From a virus, in the IMG/VR virus record IMGVR_UViG_3300021185_003222, positions 1-59,096 of that record: a stretch of DNA of 59,096 nucleotides; one strand, written 5' to 3'. Under the pieces are notes generated by a model. The model searched no databases and was not told where the DNA came from. It was given only the letters and a program-made list of their open reading frames with translations. This document shows, in pieces, positions 1 to 10,100 of the stretch (position 1 is the stretch's first letter; each line of letters opens with the position of its first letter). A program made the translations under genes and the position numbers.

Positions 1-1
1 A

Positions 2-847
2 AATTATTATTTATACCATATACCGGGTAAAAAAATAGGTGTTACACGTGATCTTATATCTAGAGTCGTAGACCAACAAGGTTACAGCTTAGACGAAGTA
101 GAAGTTCTAGAACAAAGTACAGATATTAATTATATATCTGACCGCGAGTTAGAACTTCAACAGTCTTACGGCTATAGGGTTGACAGACAGAAATACAAAG
201 ATTTATATATAAATAAAATAAAACCAAAACCAATGAATATAAACGCAACCGAACAAACCTCAACATTTCCAGTACCAGTATCTAAACTAAAAGGCAGACT
301 CATGGATGAGATGGGTAAATCATGGCTAACCTCTCACGGTAAGTTTGAAATAAACAATGATACTATTAAGTGGATAATGGAAAATGTAAAGACATCTATG
401 TATACTACAGAAAGATGTTATGTATACAATAAAGCTTTTGCTAAGTATTTTAAAACTTCTGAATTTCCTTTTGGTGAAGATGCTTATCAAGCTTACTACA
501 CTACACTATCTAAAAGATCTAAGCCAAATGATATGGAATATATGAAGACTGACAACAGGTTTCAGCTTATAAGAGACTGGGCTGGTGAAAGAGGCTTGTA
601 TACTAGAGGCGATACTAAAACTCAGTTCTGTAAATTAATGGAAGAAGCTGGTGAATTAGGTCGTGCTGTACTAAAAGATGATCAACCTGAGTTTATAGAT
701 GCTATAGGTGATATGGTTGTAGTACTTACAAACCTAGCTCATTTAAACGGTGTGACTATTGAAGACTGTATTGATTCAGCATACAAGGTAATATCTAAAC
801 GTACTGGTAAAATGGTTAACGGAACATTTGTTAAAGATGAAAAGTAA
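2..847 (+). CDS. GIY-YIG-like domain fused to MazG-type nucleotide pyrophosphohydrolase (5' partial)
   Basis: The frame is open from base 2 without a stop, so the in-frame ATG at 233 is probably internal and the true start lies left of the window. The first ~77 residues (YLYHIPGKKIGVTR, then a region ending in an ELQQSYGYRVD-type motif) resemble the small GIY-YIG-like domain seen in many phage proteins. The C-terminal ~80 residues carry MazG signatures, EEAGELGRA followed by EFIDAIGD, whose acidic residues would bind Mg2+ for hydrolysis of (d)NTPs to monophosphates. The middle part is unassigned. The gene overlaps the next by 11 bases and belongs to the nucleotide-metabolism cluster ending in RNR. 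MazG assignment is good, and the N-terminal domain is less sure. Confidence 0.75.
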   Translation, partial: NYYLYHIPGKKIGVTRDLISRVVDQQGYSLDEVEVLEQSTDINYISDRELELQQSYGYRVDRQKYKDLYINKIKPKPMNINATEQTSTFPVPVSKLKGRLMDEMGKSWLTSHGKFEINNDTIKWIMENVKTSMYTTERCYVYNKAFAKYFKTSEFPFGEDAYQAYYTTLSKRSKPNDMEYMKTDNRFQLIRDWAGERGLYTRGDTKTQFCKLMEEAGELGRAVLKDDQPEFIDAIGDMVVVLTNLAHLNGVTIEDCIDSAYKVISKRTGKMVNGTFVKDEK

Positions 848-1136
848 GACTATATTATTCAGGGATCCTGTTGTAGAAAGAGTCTGCGATAAGTTTGTTA
901 AACGTTCTGATGTTGGCTATGCTAAATACGGTAGAACATTACACGATGAAAGAACTGGTGGACATAAAGATCTAGCTGGTTACTTAAACGATGTGCAAGA
1001 AGAGTTAATGGATGCAATACTTTATATTCAAGCTGCTAAAGAAGAGTTAGAAAATAAACCGCAACCAGAAGCTTTTAGACCACCACACGTTTCAACAGCT
1101 CAACTAGACTGGGATGACAAGATCGCGCCGGTTTAG
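837..1136 (+). CDS. small MazG-like all-alpha phage protein
   Basis: The ATG at 837 (99 residues) is preferred over an in-frame TTG at 828, and it lies inside the end of the upstream gene. The protein has the pattern VGYAKYGRTLHDERTG followed by LNDVQEELMDAILYIQ. I know this pattern from short phage proteins that look like one half of the all-alpha NTP pyrophosphohydrolase fold. The EELMDA helix would supply metal-binding acids. Two MazG-type proteins in a row suggest control of the nucleotide pool beside RNR. Catalysis is inferred only. Confidence 0.6.
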   Translation: MKSKTILFRDPVVERVCDKFVKRSDVGYAKYGRTLHDERTGGHKDLAGYLNDVQEELMDAILYIQAAKEELENKPQPEAFRPPHVSTAQLDWDDKIAPV

Positions 1137-1569
1137 CCGCAAGAAAGGTCCGGTAAGATCTAAAAAGGTTAAACATGATGGCATACAATTTGCTTCAGGT
1201 TTAGAAAAACACATGTACATAGCTCTTAAAAAAGCTAAGATAAAAGCACAATATGAGGGACAAACTTACGAGCTTGTCCCTTCTTTTAACTTCGATCAAG
1301 AAGCTTATGAAAGACAAAGTAATGGTAAAGGTGAATACCGTAATAGAGGTAATAAAAAAATACTTAACATCAAGTATACTCCAGATTTTGTGGGAGATAA
1401 TTTTATTATTGAATGTAAAGGACGTGCTAATGAATCTTTTCCCATACGTTGGAAGTTATTTAAAGCTTACGTACATAAACACTTACCGAACATTACGTTA
1501 TACAAACCTCAAAATCAAAAGGAATGCGAAGAAACCGTGAACTTAATTCTTTCCAAAAGAAAGACTTAG
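1114..1569 (+). CDS. T7 endonuclease I-like Holliday junction resolvase
   Basis: The product is 151 residues, close to the 149 of T7 gp3. It has the PD-(D/E)XK layout of that family: SGLE with Glu31, YTPDF with Asp91, and IIECKG with Glu100 and Lys102. The N-terminus is strongly basic (RSRRFSRKK). The family cleaves branched DNA during phage replication, recombination and packaging. The start overlaps the previous gene by 23 bases, and the 3' end overlaps the next by 46. A related DUF1064-type nuclease is the alternative family name. Confidence 0.8.
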   Translation: MTRSRRFSRKKGPVRSKKVKHDGIQFASGLEKHMYIALKKAKIKAQYEGQTYELVPSFNFDQEAYERQSNGKGEYRNRGNKKILNIKYTPDFVGDNFIIECKGRANESFPIRWKLFKAYVHKHLPNITLYKPQNQKECEETVNLILSKRKT

Positions 1570-1721
1570 CCCGAAGAAAATATGCTGAGCGTCAACTTCA
1601 AAAGTTTATTGACTGGAGTATCGAAGCTAAAGGATATTTAAAATATAAAGACTTAATAAAATATTCAAATAAATATGGCCAAACTGACATTATCACTGTA
1701 TCAAGAGAAAAAAAGAGTTAA
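1524..1721 (+). CDS. hypothetical basic 65-residue protein
   Basis: A short, strongly basic, probably helical protein (RRNRELNSFQKKDLARRKYAERQ...). The start lies 46 bases inside the resolvase gene, in another frame, which fits the tight packing here. No family was recognised. Nucleic-acid binding is possible from charge alone. Confidence 0.45.
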   Translation: MRRNRELNSFQKKDLARRKYAERQLQKFIDWSIEAKGYLKYKDLIKYSNKYGQTDIITVSREKKS

Positions 1722-1727
1722 AAGAAA

Positions 1728-1753
1728 AGGAGTGCACAGTAAGTGCAAATCCT
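1728..1753 (+). other. small imperfect hairpin in the leader of the RNR-proximal genes
   Basis: AGGA and TGCAC pair with GTGCA and TCCT around an AGTAA loop, with one G opposite AA as an internal bulge. It sits in the only gap (1722-1805) within this + strand cluster, about 50 bases ahead of the next start codon. It is too short and A/T-flanked to be a convincing terminator. A regulatory role is speculative. Confidence 0.25.
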
Positions 1754-1805
1754 CTAACTTAATAGGAAGTAAATTATATAAAAAGAAATATAAAGGACAA
1801 GGAAG

Positions 1806-2027
1806 ATGAAAGAAAGTACTTTGCTAGAAATGCAAAACAAAATTAAAGCTATAACAAATGTGTTGCAGCAATTAATAAACGAACAAACGCACTTAAGAGA
1901 TTTAAGTGTAGGTACATTAGAAGCTTTAAAACTTATGCCAGGTTATGAAAAAGCGATAGAGTTTCTAAAAAAAGAAGTAACTAAAAAAGAAAACGAAGAT
2001 GGAGCTATCGAACAAGATACTAAGTGA
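1806..2027 (+). CDS. hypothetical coiled-coil protein upstream of RNR
   Basis: 73 residues, mainly helical, with heptad-like hydrophobic spacing (LLEMQNKIKAITNVLQQLI) and a charged tail. The ATG follows an A-rich leader with a weak GGAAG purine stretch, one of the few SD-like sequences in the window. The 3' end overlaps the RNR start by 29 bases, so the two are probably co-translated. Function unknown. Confidence 0.55.
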   Translation: MKESTLLEMQNKIKAITNVLQQLINEQTHLRDLSVGTLEALKLMPGYEKAIEFLKKEVTKKENEDGAIEQDTK

Positions 2028-3861
2028 TATAACTGTATATATGAAGTATGCTAAATTTGTACCTGAGTTAAATCGTAGAGAGACTTGGGAAGAGTTAGTT
2101 ACACGTAATAAAAATATGCATATTAAAAAATACCCAAATTTAAAAAATGAAATTAATGAAGCTTATAAAAGCGTGTATAGCAAAAAAATACTACCATCTA
2201 TGCGATCATTACAGTTCGGAGGAAAACCGATTGAAATTAGCCCTAATCGCGTGTATAACTGCGCTTATTTACCAATTGATCACATTGATAGTTTTCACGA
2301 AACAATGTTCTTATTACTTGGAGGAACAGGTGTTGGATACTCTGTGCAAAACCATCACGTAAGTAAAATGCCGCCAGTTAATAAACCTTATGTTAAAAGA
2401 ACTAGAAGGTTTTTAATAGGTGACAGTATCGAAGGTTGGGCTGATGCTATTAAAGTTCTTATGAAGTCCTATATGGGTGATAATAGATCATCTAGCATAC
2501 AGTTTGACTTTTCTGACATTAGACCAAAGGGAGCTCAGTTAGTTACTTCTGGAGGTAAAGCGCCAGGACCTCAACCACTAAAAGAGTGTATACTAAAGAT
2601 TAAAGGTATACTTGATGCTAAAGATGATGGCGTACAATTAACTACAGTTGAAGCCCATGATATAGTTTGCCACATAGCTGACTCAGTCTTGGCTGGTGGT
2701 ATACGTAGAGCTGCTTTAATTAGTTTATTTTCTGCTGAAGATAGCGAGATGATTAGTTGTAAGTCAGGTAGTTGGTGGGAGAAAAACCCACAAAGAGGTA
2801 GAGCTAATAACTCAGCTGTATTAATGAGACATAAAGTAACTCAAGAGTTTTTTATGGATCTGTGGAAACGTGTAGAACTATCAGGATCAGGAGAACCAGG
2901 TATTTACTTTAATAACGATAAAGACTGGGGTACAAACCCTTGTTGTGAAATAGCATTAAGACCTTTCCAATTTTGTAACCTGTGTGAGGTTAATGCTAGT
3001 GACATTGAGTCACAAGATGATTTTAACGATAGAGTTAGAAAAGCAAGCTTCATAGGTACACTACAAGCTGGTTATACTGACTTTCATTATTTAAGAGATA
3101 TATGGAGAGATACGACAGAGAAGGACGCCCTTATAGGTGTGTCAATGACAGGAATCGCGAGTGCCGCTGTGCTGCCGTTGGATATGAAGGCCGCTGCAAG
3201 TATAGTGAAAAGAGAGAATACAAAGACGGCGAAAGCCATTGGTATTAATTCAGCTGCAAGATGCACAACCGTGAAGCCTGCTGGGACGACATCTCTTGCA
3301 TTAGGAACCTCGTCTGGTATTCATGCTTGGCATGCAGATTATTATACGCGTAGAATAAGAGTCGGTAAAAACGAATCTATGTATAAGTATTTGTCAGAAA
3401 AACATCCTGAGTTGATTGAAGATGAGTTTTTTAGACCTCACGACACTGCTGTAATTAGTATACCACAAAAAGCACCTAAGGGTTCTATACTAAGAGACGA
3501 ATCACCTTTTGATTTACTTGAGCGTATAAAAAAAGTAGCTACAGAGTGGGTTAAGCCTGGTCATAGAAAAGGATCTAACACTCACAATGTATCTGCAACT
3601 GTAAGTCTTAAACAAGATGAGTGGGACGCGGCAGGTAAGTGGATGTGGGAGAACAGGGAGCATTACAATGGCTTATCTGTATTACCTTATGATGGAGGTA
3701 CTTATACTCAAGCACCTTTTGAAGATATAAGTAAAGTTAACTATGATATGGCTATGGCTCATCTCAAAGATATTGATCTTAGCAAAATTATAGAAGTTGA
3801 AGATGAAACAGATCTTTCAGGTGAATTAGCTTGTGCAGGAGGAGCATGTGAGATAACATGA
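1999..3861 (+). CDS. nrdJ: class II (adenosylcobalamin-dependent) ribonucleotide reductase
   Basis: 620 residues, the compact monomeric type of the Lactobacillus RTPR family. It reduces ribonucleotides to deoxyribonucleotides with a radical generated from adenosylcobalamin. Visible landmarks are RVYNCAYLP (first active-site Cys), NPCCEIALRP and FCNLCEVN near residues 313-331 (the thiyl-radical Cys region), KPAGTTS near 426-432, and the C-terminal redox pair Cys612/Cys617 in CAGGAC. No separate small subunit is needed, but the host must supply B12. The gene ends in an ATGA overlap with the next ORF. Bases 3121-3300 are far richer in G+C than the rest of the gene (see findings). Confidence 0.93.
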   Translation: MELSNKILSDITVYMKYAKFVPELNRRETWEELVTRNKNMHIKKYPNLKNEINEAYKSVYSKKILPSMRSLQFGGKPIEISPNRVYNCAYLPIDHIDSFHETMFLLLGGTGVGYSVQNHHVSKMPPVNKPYVKRTRRFLIGDSIEGWADAIKVLMKSYMGDNRSSSIQFDFSDIRPKGAQLVTSGGKAPGPQPLKECILKIKGILDAKDDGVQLTTVEAHDIVCHIADSVLAGGIRRAALISLFSAEDSEMISCKSGSWWEKNPQRGRANNSAVLMRHKVTQEFFMDLWKRVELSGSGEPGIYFNNDKDWGTNPCCEIALRPFQFCNLCEVNASDIESQDDFNDRVRKASFIGTLQAGYTDFHYLRDIWRDTTEKDALIGVSMTGIASAAVLPLDMKAAASIVKRENTKTAKAIGINSAARCTTVKPAGTTSLALGTSSGIHAWHADYYTRRIRVGKNESMYKYLSEKHPELIEDEFFRPHDTAVISIPQKAPKGSILRDESPFDLLERIKKVATEWVKPGHRKGSNTHNVSATVSLKQDEWDAAGKWMWENREHYNGLSVLPYDGGTYTQAPFEDISKVNYDMAMAHLKDIDLSKIIEVEDETDLSGELACAGGACEIT

Positions 3862-4019
3862 AAAAATTAACAATAATTGCCGGTCTTAGCATGATGACAG
3901 CTGGGACCGGTTATATGGTACATCACAAGAACGCGCCAAGATTTAATATGAATCCTAATACAATGGCAATAGCTACTGGAGGATTCTTTGTTGCGTTTGG
4001 TTTAAGTTATAGATTTTAA
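3858..4019 (+). CDS. small membrane protein downstream of RNR
   Basis: 53 residues starting at the ATG that overlaps the RNR stop (ATGA), so it is translationally coupled. It has a hydrophobic N-terminal segment (LTIIAGLSMMTAGTGYM) and a second hydrophobic C-terminal stretch ending GLSYRF, giving one or two membrane helices. No family was recognised. It closes the + strand cluster together with the micro-ORF that follows. Confidence 0.5.
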   Translation: MKKLTIIAGLSMMTAGTGYMVHHKNAPRFNMNPNTMAIATGGFFVAFGLSYRF

Positions 4020-4030
4020 AATGTAAAATT

Positions 4031-4078
4031 ATGTGCGGACTATGTCTAGGCGGTATTTGCGAATATTGCAATATTTAA
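4031..4078 (+). CDS. possible 15-residue four-cysteine micropeptide
   Basis: ATG to TAA encodes MCGLCLGGICEYCNI. Two CxxC pairs are separated by four residues, a spacing that could hold a metal ion. It lies between the small membrane protein and the terminator, in the same transcript. With no homologue or ribosome-binding evidence it may be chance. Confidence 0.25.
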   Translation: MCGLCLGGICEYCNI

Positions 4079-4084
4079 AATAAT

Positions 4085-4116
4085 AAAAGGGGAGGTCATT
4101 TACGACTTCCCCTTTT
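4085..4116. terminator. bidirectional intrinsic terminator between convergent clusters
   Basis: A 13-bp stem (4085-4097 with 4104-4116, one G-U pair) with a six-base loop. It has A-rich and T-rich flanks on both sides, so it can end transcription from either strand. It separates the + strand RNR cluster from the - strand virion cluster. Confidence 0.9.
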
Positions 4117-4132
4117 TGGTTACAGGAACTTT

Positions 4133-4156
4133 TGGGTATGGTGCCCAGTTTTTTTT
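4133..4156 (+). terminator. second + strand intrinsic terminator
   Basis: A short hairpin, TGGGTA/TGCCCA, is followed by GTTTTTTTTG. It lies just past the bidirectional terminator and reaches to within five bases of the 3' end of the giant - strand gene. It would act as a backstop against read-through that makes antisense RNA. Confidence 0.7.
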
Positions 4157-4160
4157 GTTC

Positions 4161-7100
4161 CTATTTTTTATTAGCGTCTTGAATAAGTTTTATTCTGTCT
4201 GCTTCTTTTTTAGCTTTGTTTATTCTGTAAGTTCCATATCCTAGACTTTTAAGCATTTTAACTTGCTCAGCTTTGTTAAGCTTTTTTAAGGTTTCAAAGT
4301 CAGTAGATCCAGATGCTGCTTTTACTCTATTCTTGGATTTGTTTATTTTATTATCTGCTTTTTGTTTATCAGTCATGGCAGGAGCAGTAGGCTCAGACAT
4401 TATATTCCATTTTGGCCAACCAGCCATCATAGCTATACTTTGCCATGTTTCTGTGTCCTCAGCTAAAGCTGCATCTATATTATCGTACTTTTGTAGTAGT
4501 CTATCTAAAGGAATATTAGTTGTAGCACTTATAACTTTAGCACCTGACATCGCAGCTGGGTTATCTAGGCTAAATCCTTTACTATATATTTCTTCTCTTC
4601 TTTTCTTACTATCAAAAGGATAAGCTGCTTGTTTTATTTTATTTATCTTAGAACTAAGTGGTGGTGAAAATTGTGTAAGTTTCCACGCGGCATCAACATA
4701 CTCAGGCCTATCTCTATTAGATCTTTCGTATATATCAAGCAAAAAGTTTTTAGCAACTGATATAGAAGCTCCTCCAATACCTGTACCTCTCAATAAGCCA
4801 TCTAGCATTCCATTCACTGTTCTATTTATTGCTTTTCCGTTGTTCTCAAACGTTTGATCATCATCTGCTGCTATCTTAAACAAAGCGTTTTGAAGACCAT
4901 TAAATATCATATTTTGAACAAAGCCATAGTATATTATTTTACTAACGTTTTCCTTAGCATCTCCTCTTCCATTTTTAAGATCTTGAAAAGCTCTTTTTTG
5001 TATACGAGCATATTGCATAGGTGTATTAGCAAACATAAGTATTAAACGACCAGCATCACTTGATTGCTGACTTGATATTCTACTTGGATCAGCTGATTGC
5101 TGCGATTCTTCAGATTTTTGTCTCCACTCTATTAAAGCTTGCTTTTCAGCTTCAACTAGGGTTTTACCTTCATTTTTAACTAAATCATTTATTCTGTTAC
5201 GATAAAACGTAGCACCGCCAGACGCTATAGCGAAGCTATCAGCATATTGAGTAGGTGCATAACCTTTTTGTAGTATGTACTGTATTCCTGCTTTAAACTT
5301 GTTCTTACTAGTAGAAGCTGCGTCAGCTATTTCACTTTCATTTATGTTAAGCTTAAGACCATTACGTCTATCCATTAAGTAGTCAGAGTTTAATAGTTTA
5401 GTAACGTCTTTCCAATACTGTGGTTGATTTGCTACAGCGGCACCAGCTTTAAGTGGATTATTAAAAGACCAGTTAACATAATTTATATTAGAAATCATCT
5501 GCAAAGCTGCTGATCTAATGTTAAAGAACATTATAGCCGCATTAGATCCGTTAACGTAATCTAGCATTTGATTACTTAATCTATTACCTCCAGCTAGTCT
5601 ATTTTTACCAGCTTTCATTCTAGCTAGTATGTTTTCTAAAGATTCTCTATATTTACTTCCATATATAGCTTCAAGCTTATTTAAGTTTTCTTTACTATAT
5701 ATTTGATCTACATTTGACTGCCACTCTTCTAAATACTTAGATCTTTTACCTGTGTTTATTAAATCTAACAAGTCTGTAGTTATAGTTCCTGCTAACCAAC
5801 TCTCTCCTGGTTTAGCATAACCATCACCTTTTGTAACGCTAAGTATCTGCTCTGCAAAAGTCATTAAATTTGAATCTGATTCAACAACTTTCATTAAGTC
5901 TGCTTTATCAGTTTTGCTAAGCGTTTTGTCTAGCTCTTTACCATAACCTGCTTTTTCAAACAAATAAACTCTAACAGCTTGCTCTTTAGTAAAACCTGTT
6001 TTAGCTTCTTTTCTTAAATCTTTAGGAACATTAAGCTCTTTTTTCAAAGCTTTAAAATCAGTTAATAACTGAACTCTATCTTTTGATAAATTGTCCATAG
6101 CTCTAGAATAAGGATTAATTAAATTTTCCTTGTACCAAGCCATTTGTTTGTCACCTAATTTTCCTTTTGTCAATGTTGGATATATTAAACCAACAAAATC
6201 CTCAGCAGAGTGAGGAATAAAAAATCCAAACTTACCTTTGCTAGCTCCAATAGTTTTAGCTTTGGCAGCTGAATATTCTTTGTAATACTCTATACCTGTT
6301 GATTCTTCTAGTAGCTTATTAAACTCTAAGCTTCTGTTTTCACTATTACTAGCAAATACTTGTTGTGTTTTAGATTTTATATCTAAAGGTTCTAAAGCTT
6401 CTTTAACAGCTTTAACATTAGCCATAGCGTCGTCAGCAAAGAAAAAGTCGTTGTAACCTTCAGCGGCTTTACTAACCAACCATTGCGCTTTAGCTTCACC
6501 TGTTGAATTACCTAAACCAGTTATATTTTCTAATGGTATATCTAATCCTTCAGATTTTAAAAACTCATGTATTGCTTGTTGAGATTCAGGCGCTCTTGCG
6601 GTTAATACAAATACATCGTCTGTACCTCTAGCATCTCTAATCTTTTCAGCAACCTTAAACATAGGGCCTCTCTCACCTTCTCTAACAATGTTAAAGTCAG
6701 TAAAGTCCATAACTGCTCCCTCTTCTATTAAAGACTTGCCGTCTCTTGCAAATTCCTCAGCGTTTAAGACACCTCTTTCATTTTCGTATACTTTAGTCTT
6801 AACTTTATTTACAAAGTCTTTAGGAAGAGGTTTTCCATATTCTATAGTTTCTGTATCTATTTCTATAAATTTATCTCCTAGTTCTTCTCTGTATTTCTTA
6901 ACACTTTCTTGAACAGCTTTTGATGTTTTTTCTACTATAAAACTAGGTAACGATCTTTCTTTTCTAGCTTTGTTTCTAGAAACAGCAGCTTCAGTAGAAG
7001 TTTCTGCATGAACCATAAACACTTCGTAACCTTGCTCTTTAAGTTTGTTAACTTTTTTCATAGTTGCATTATAACTAGCACCTGTCCCGTCTATAATCAT

Positions 7101-10100
7101 ACCTTCTCCAGCTTGTCTGTACTTTTCCATTTTAGCTTCAGCAGCTTTTCTACCAGCAAAACCAATTTTAGATCTTTGGCTTTTCTGCTCTTTGCTATAC
7201 ATACTTTCTGCTTCAGGCAGTCCTACTTTAGCTTTTTCAGCTTCTATAAATATATCTTGATTAACAACTTTCCAACCTTCTCTACCAAGCTCCAAACCTT
7301 TTCCAATGTTTGATTTACCAGATCCAGGTCCACCAATCATAAATATAGCTTTACGTTTAGGTGAAGGTTTTCCAGATGTGTTAGGTCTGTTATAAAATAC
7401 TAAACTTTTACTCTTGGCTAACGTGTCGTCAAAGTCAAAAACTCTTATCTTTTTAGGTTTTTTGTTAGGCTTTCTAGCTAATTCTAATGCTTTATCATTG
7501 TTTTTAGCATTATTTAAGAAATCAACATTAGTTCTAGTATTAGATTCTGAAGCTGCAAAAACAGGATCACTTTTTAAATTGTCTTTAGCTAGCTTCGGGT
7601 TAATGGCTAGCTCAGCAGATTTAGCCCAAGCTTCTCCTTCAACTTTGCCTGTTTTAAAATTATATATAGACCTCATGTTTGGATCATACATAGAAGATTC
7701 ATTGTAGTATCTAGTGCCATCAACAGGTGACAAAACCTCATAACCTGTTCTACGTAAAACACCATCCATTTTGTATGGAATTATATTAACATAAAAGTCT
7801 TCATAAGCTAATTCTAACTCTGTCTTACCTTTTTGATTTAACTCAATCTTGTTTGTACCTTCAATTGTCTTTAAATTATCTTTATTTGAGTATACTTTTA
7901 ATAAATCTAATAACATTTTTTCAGCAGACTTATTATGCTCCCATGTCAAAAGTTTTTCACTTTTACTTTTGTTATCTCTAGGATCAATGTATTTACGGCT
8001 ATTAGTTGTTATTAGTTTTTCACCTTTTAAAGGTATGTATATGCCTCTAACAGGAGCTGCTAATCTAAGAACACTTCCCATACTATTTTTTAAAGCCATC
8101 ATAGCTATACCCATTTGAGCTTCTGGTGATACACCTGACTTAGTGGTAGTTATTTCTCCATTAACGAAAGCTTGAGTTTCGCTTAATATTTGAGTTTCTA
8201 AAAACTTTCTTGCTTCTAAAGCTACTCTATCATACTCCTCAACAAGTTCTTTTACTTTTCCAGATTTATAGTCAGATAATTTAGAATTAATATTTAATCC
8301 AGCCTGTTTAATAAAGGTTTCAGAGTTATGAAAGTTGCTACCACCATATTTCTTTACTTTAAGTTTTTTATCACCCTGAGTTAATGTAGTTTTTTCTAAA
8401 TTAATTCCATATTTATTTATAACACTATTTAATCCAGCTCTCCAATTAGCAGTACCTCCCCAATAAACATGTCTTTTACCTCCTATAGTCGATGAGTTTG
8501 TGTATTGTTCATTAAGAGAAGATAAAACTTCTGCTGCTTTTAGCTTGTCAGTAGAGTTTTCCATGTAGTCACTCCAAGCTGCTTCATCTCTTAATCTTCT
8601 AGCTTTTTGAACATCTGGATCTGTAGACACTTCTTGTAACTCACCTCTTTTTAAACCTAAATAATCTTCGTTTATTCTTTCAAAATCACCTTCTATTATT
8701 TCTTTAGTGTGATCTTTTAAAAACTTTTCAATATCTACCTTGCTTATTTCTTCATATTTTTTTATATTATATTCCACACTAGCCTCTGCTTTTTTAAGGC
8801 CCTTTGCTAAAGCATCTATTATATCGTTTTTATCTTTAGTAGTGTAGAAATCATCAAATAAGTATTTTTTAACAACGCTTCTGATTTGTGTTCTATCTGG
8901 AACACCAGCGTAGTTAACTTTAAAATCTTGAGCTATATCAGATAATTTATTTTCTAAAAAGTCTTTTTGTTTAGGTATATCAAAGTCTCTTAAAGCAGTT
9001 TGAGATGCAGAATAAATGTTTTTAGCTGATCTAAGATCGTTAACTTGATTAGACAAGCCTAGCTCTTGAGCTCTTTCAGAAAATGCTTTTAAAGTCATTT
9101 CTTTAGTTATATATCTTAAAACACCTTTTAACGTTTGAGCTTCACTTTCTCTTTGTGTAAACGAAGCTTCTTTTCTCTTGTCTTTAATACCTATTTTACC
9201 TAAAAAATATTCTTCTGAAAATTTGTTTTTTGTCCATAAAAAATCATTACCAATACGTTGATCTGTTTTAGTAAAGAAGTCTCTTTTTATGTTTCTGTCA
9301 ATACCTGTTGGCTGGTTAATTTTTCCAGACGATGCAGATATATTAATATAGTTATCTCCTTTTCTAGACTTTGGATGTTTAATTCTTTCTGTTGTATTAC
9401 CTTTGTAAGCATATTCTCTCAATACAGGAACATTGTTGTAAGGCATTAAATCAATAGCTTTTGCAAAATTAGGATTTAAACCTCCACCCATCATCCATCG
9501 TTGCGCAACTTTTGCTTCAGGTATATTTAAGTTTTTCTTTGGATCAGTTATAGCTTCCTCTCTAAAACTAAAGTTAGGATCTTTTAATACTTCTTTACCA
9601 AAGGTTGTTAAATCATTTTTCAACTCTTTAGCTGCTATATATGGAATATCTTTTATTAAATTATCAAAAGTACCTAAATAAGCGTCCATTGTTTCAGGAA
9701 CAAAAGGATATTTACCTTCGTCAGTTATTTTTTTCTTTATCTCGTTAGATAGCTCAAACCTGCTTTCTGGACTTAACATACCTAAAGAGTTAGTTCTACC
9801 AGCTCCAAAAGGTTCAGCAGATCTTTCAACTCTTAATGATAATTCAGCTTGACCTTCTCCTCTACCTGCTTTGTCTGATAAAGCTTTCTTTTCGTAAGCT
9901 TTAAAAACATCTAATTTCTTTTTGTTTAGGTTTAATGGATTAAATATCCAACCAGCTAAACCACCTTTTTCACCTTTTATATTTTGAGGATCCCAACTTC
10001 TAACTACATCGTTAATTTTATCTCTTACGTCTAATATGAATTGATCTTTACTAAACGCTTCACCTTGTATTATAATCTTATCACCACTGATTTTCATTTT

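Noticed and set aside
1728-1760. Possible tRNA T-arm (GTGCAAATCCTC) before the RNR cluster
   Set aside because: No acceptor, D or anticodon arms can be built around it; only a short hairpin is supported.
1253-2362. + strand frames overlapping the resolvase and RNR genes
   Set aside because: They lie in the wrong frame of clearly recognised enzymes and encode unlike-protein composition.
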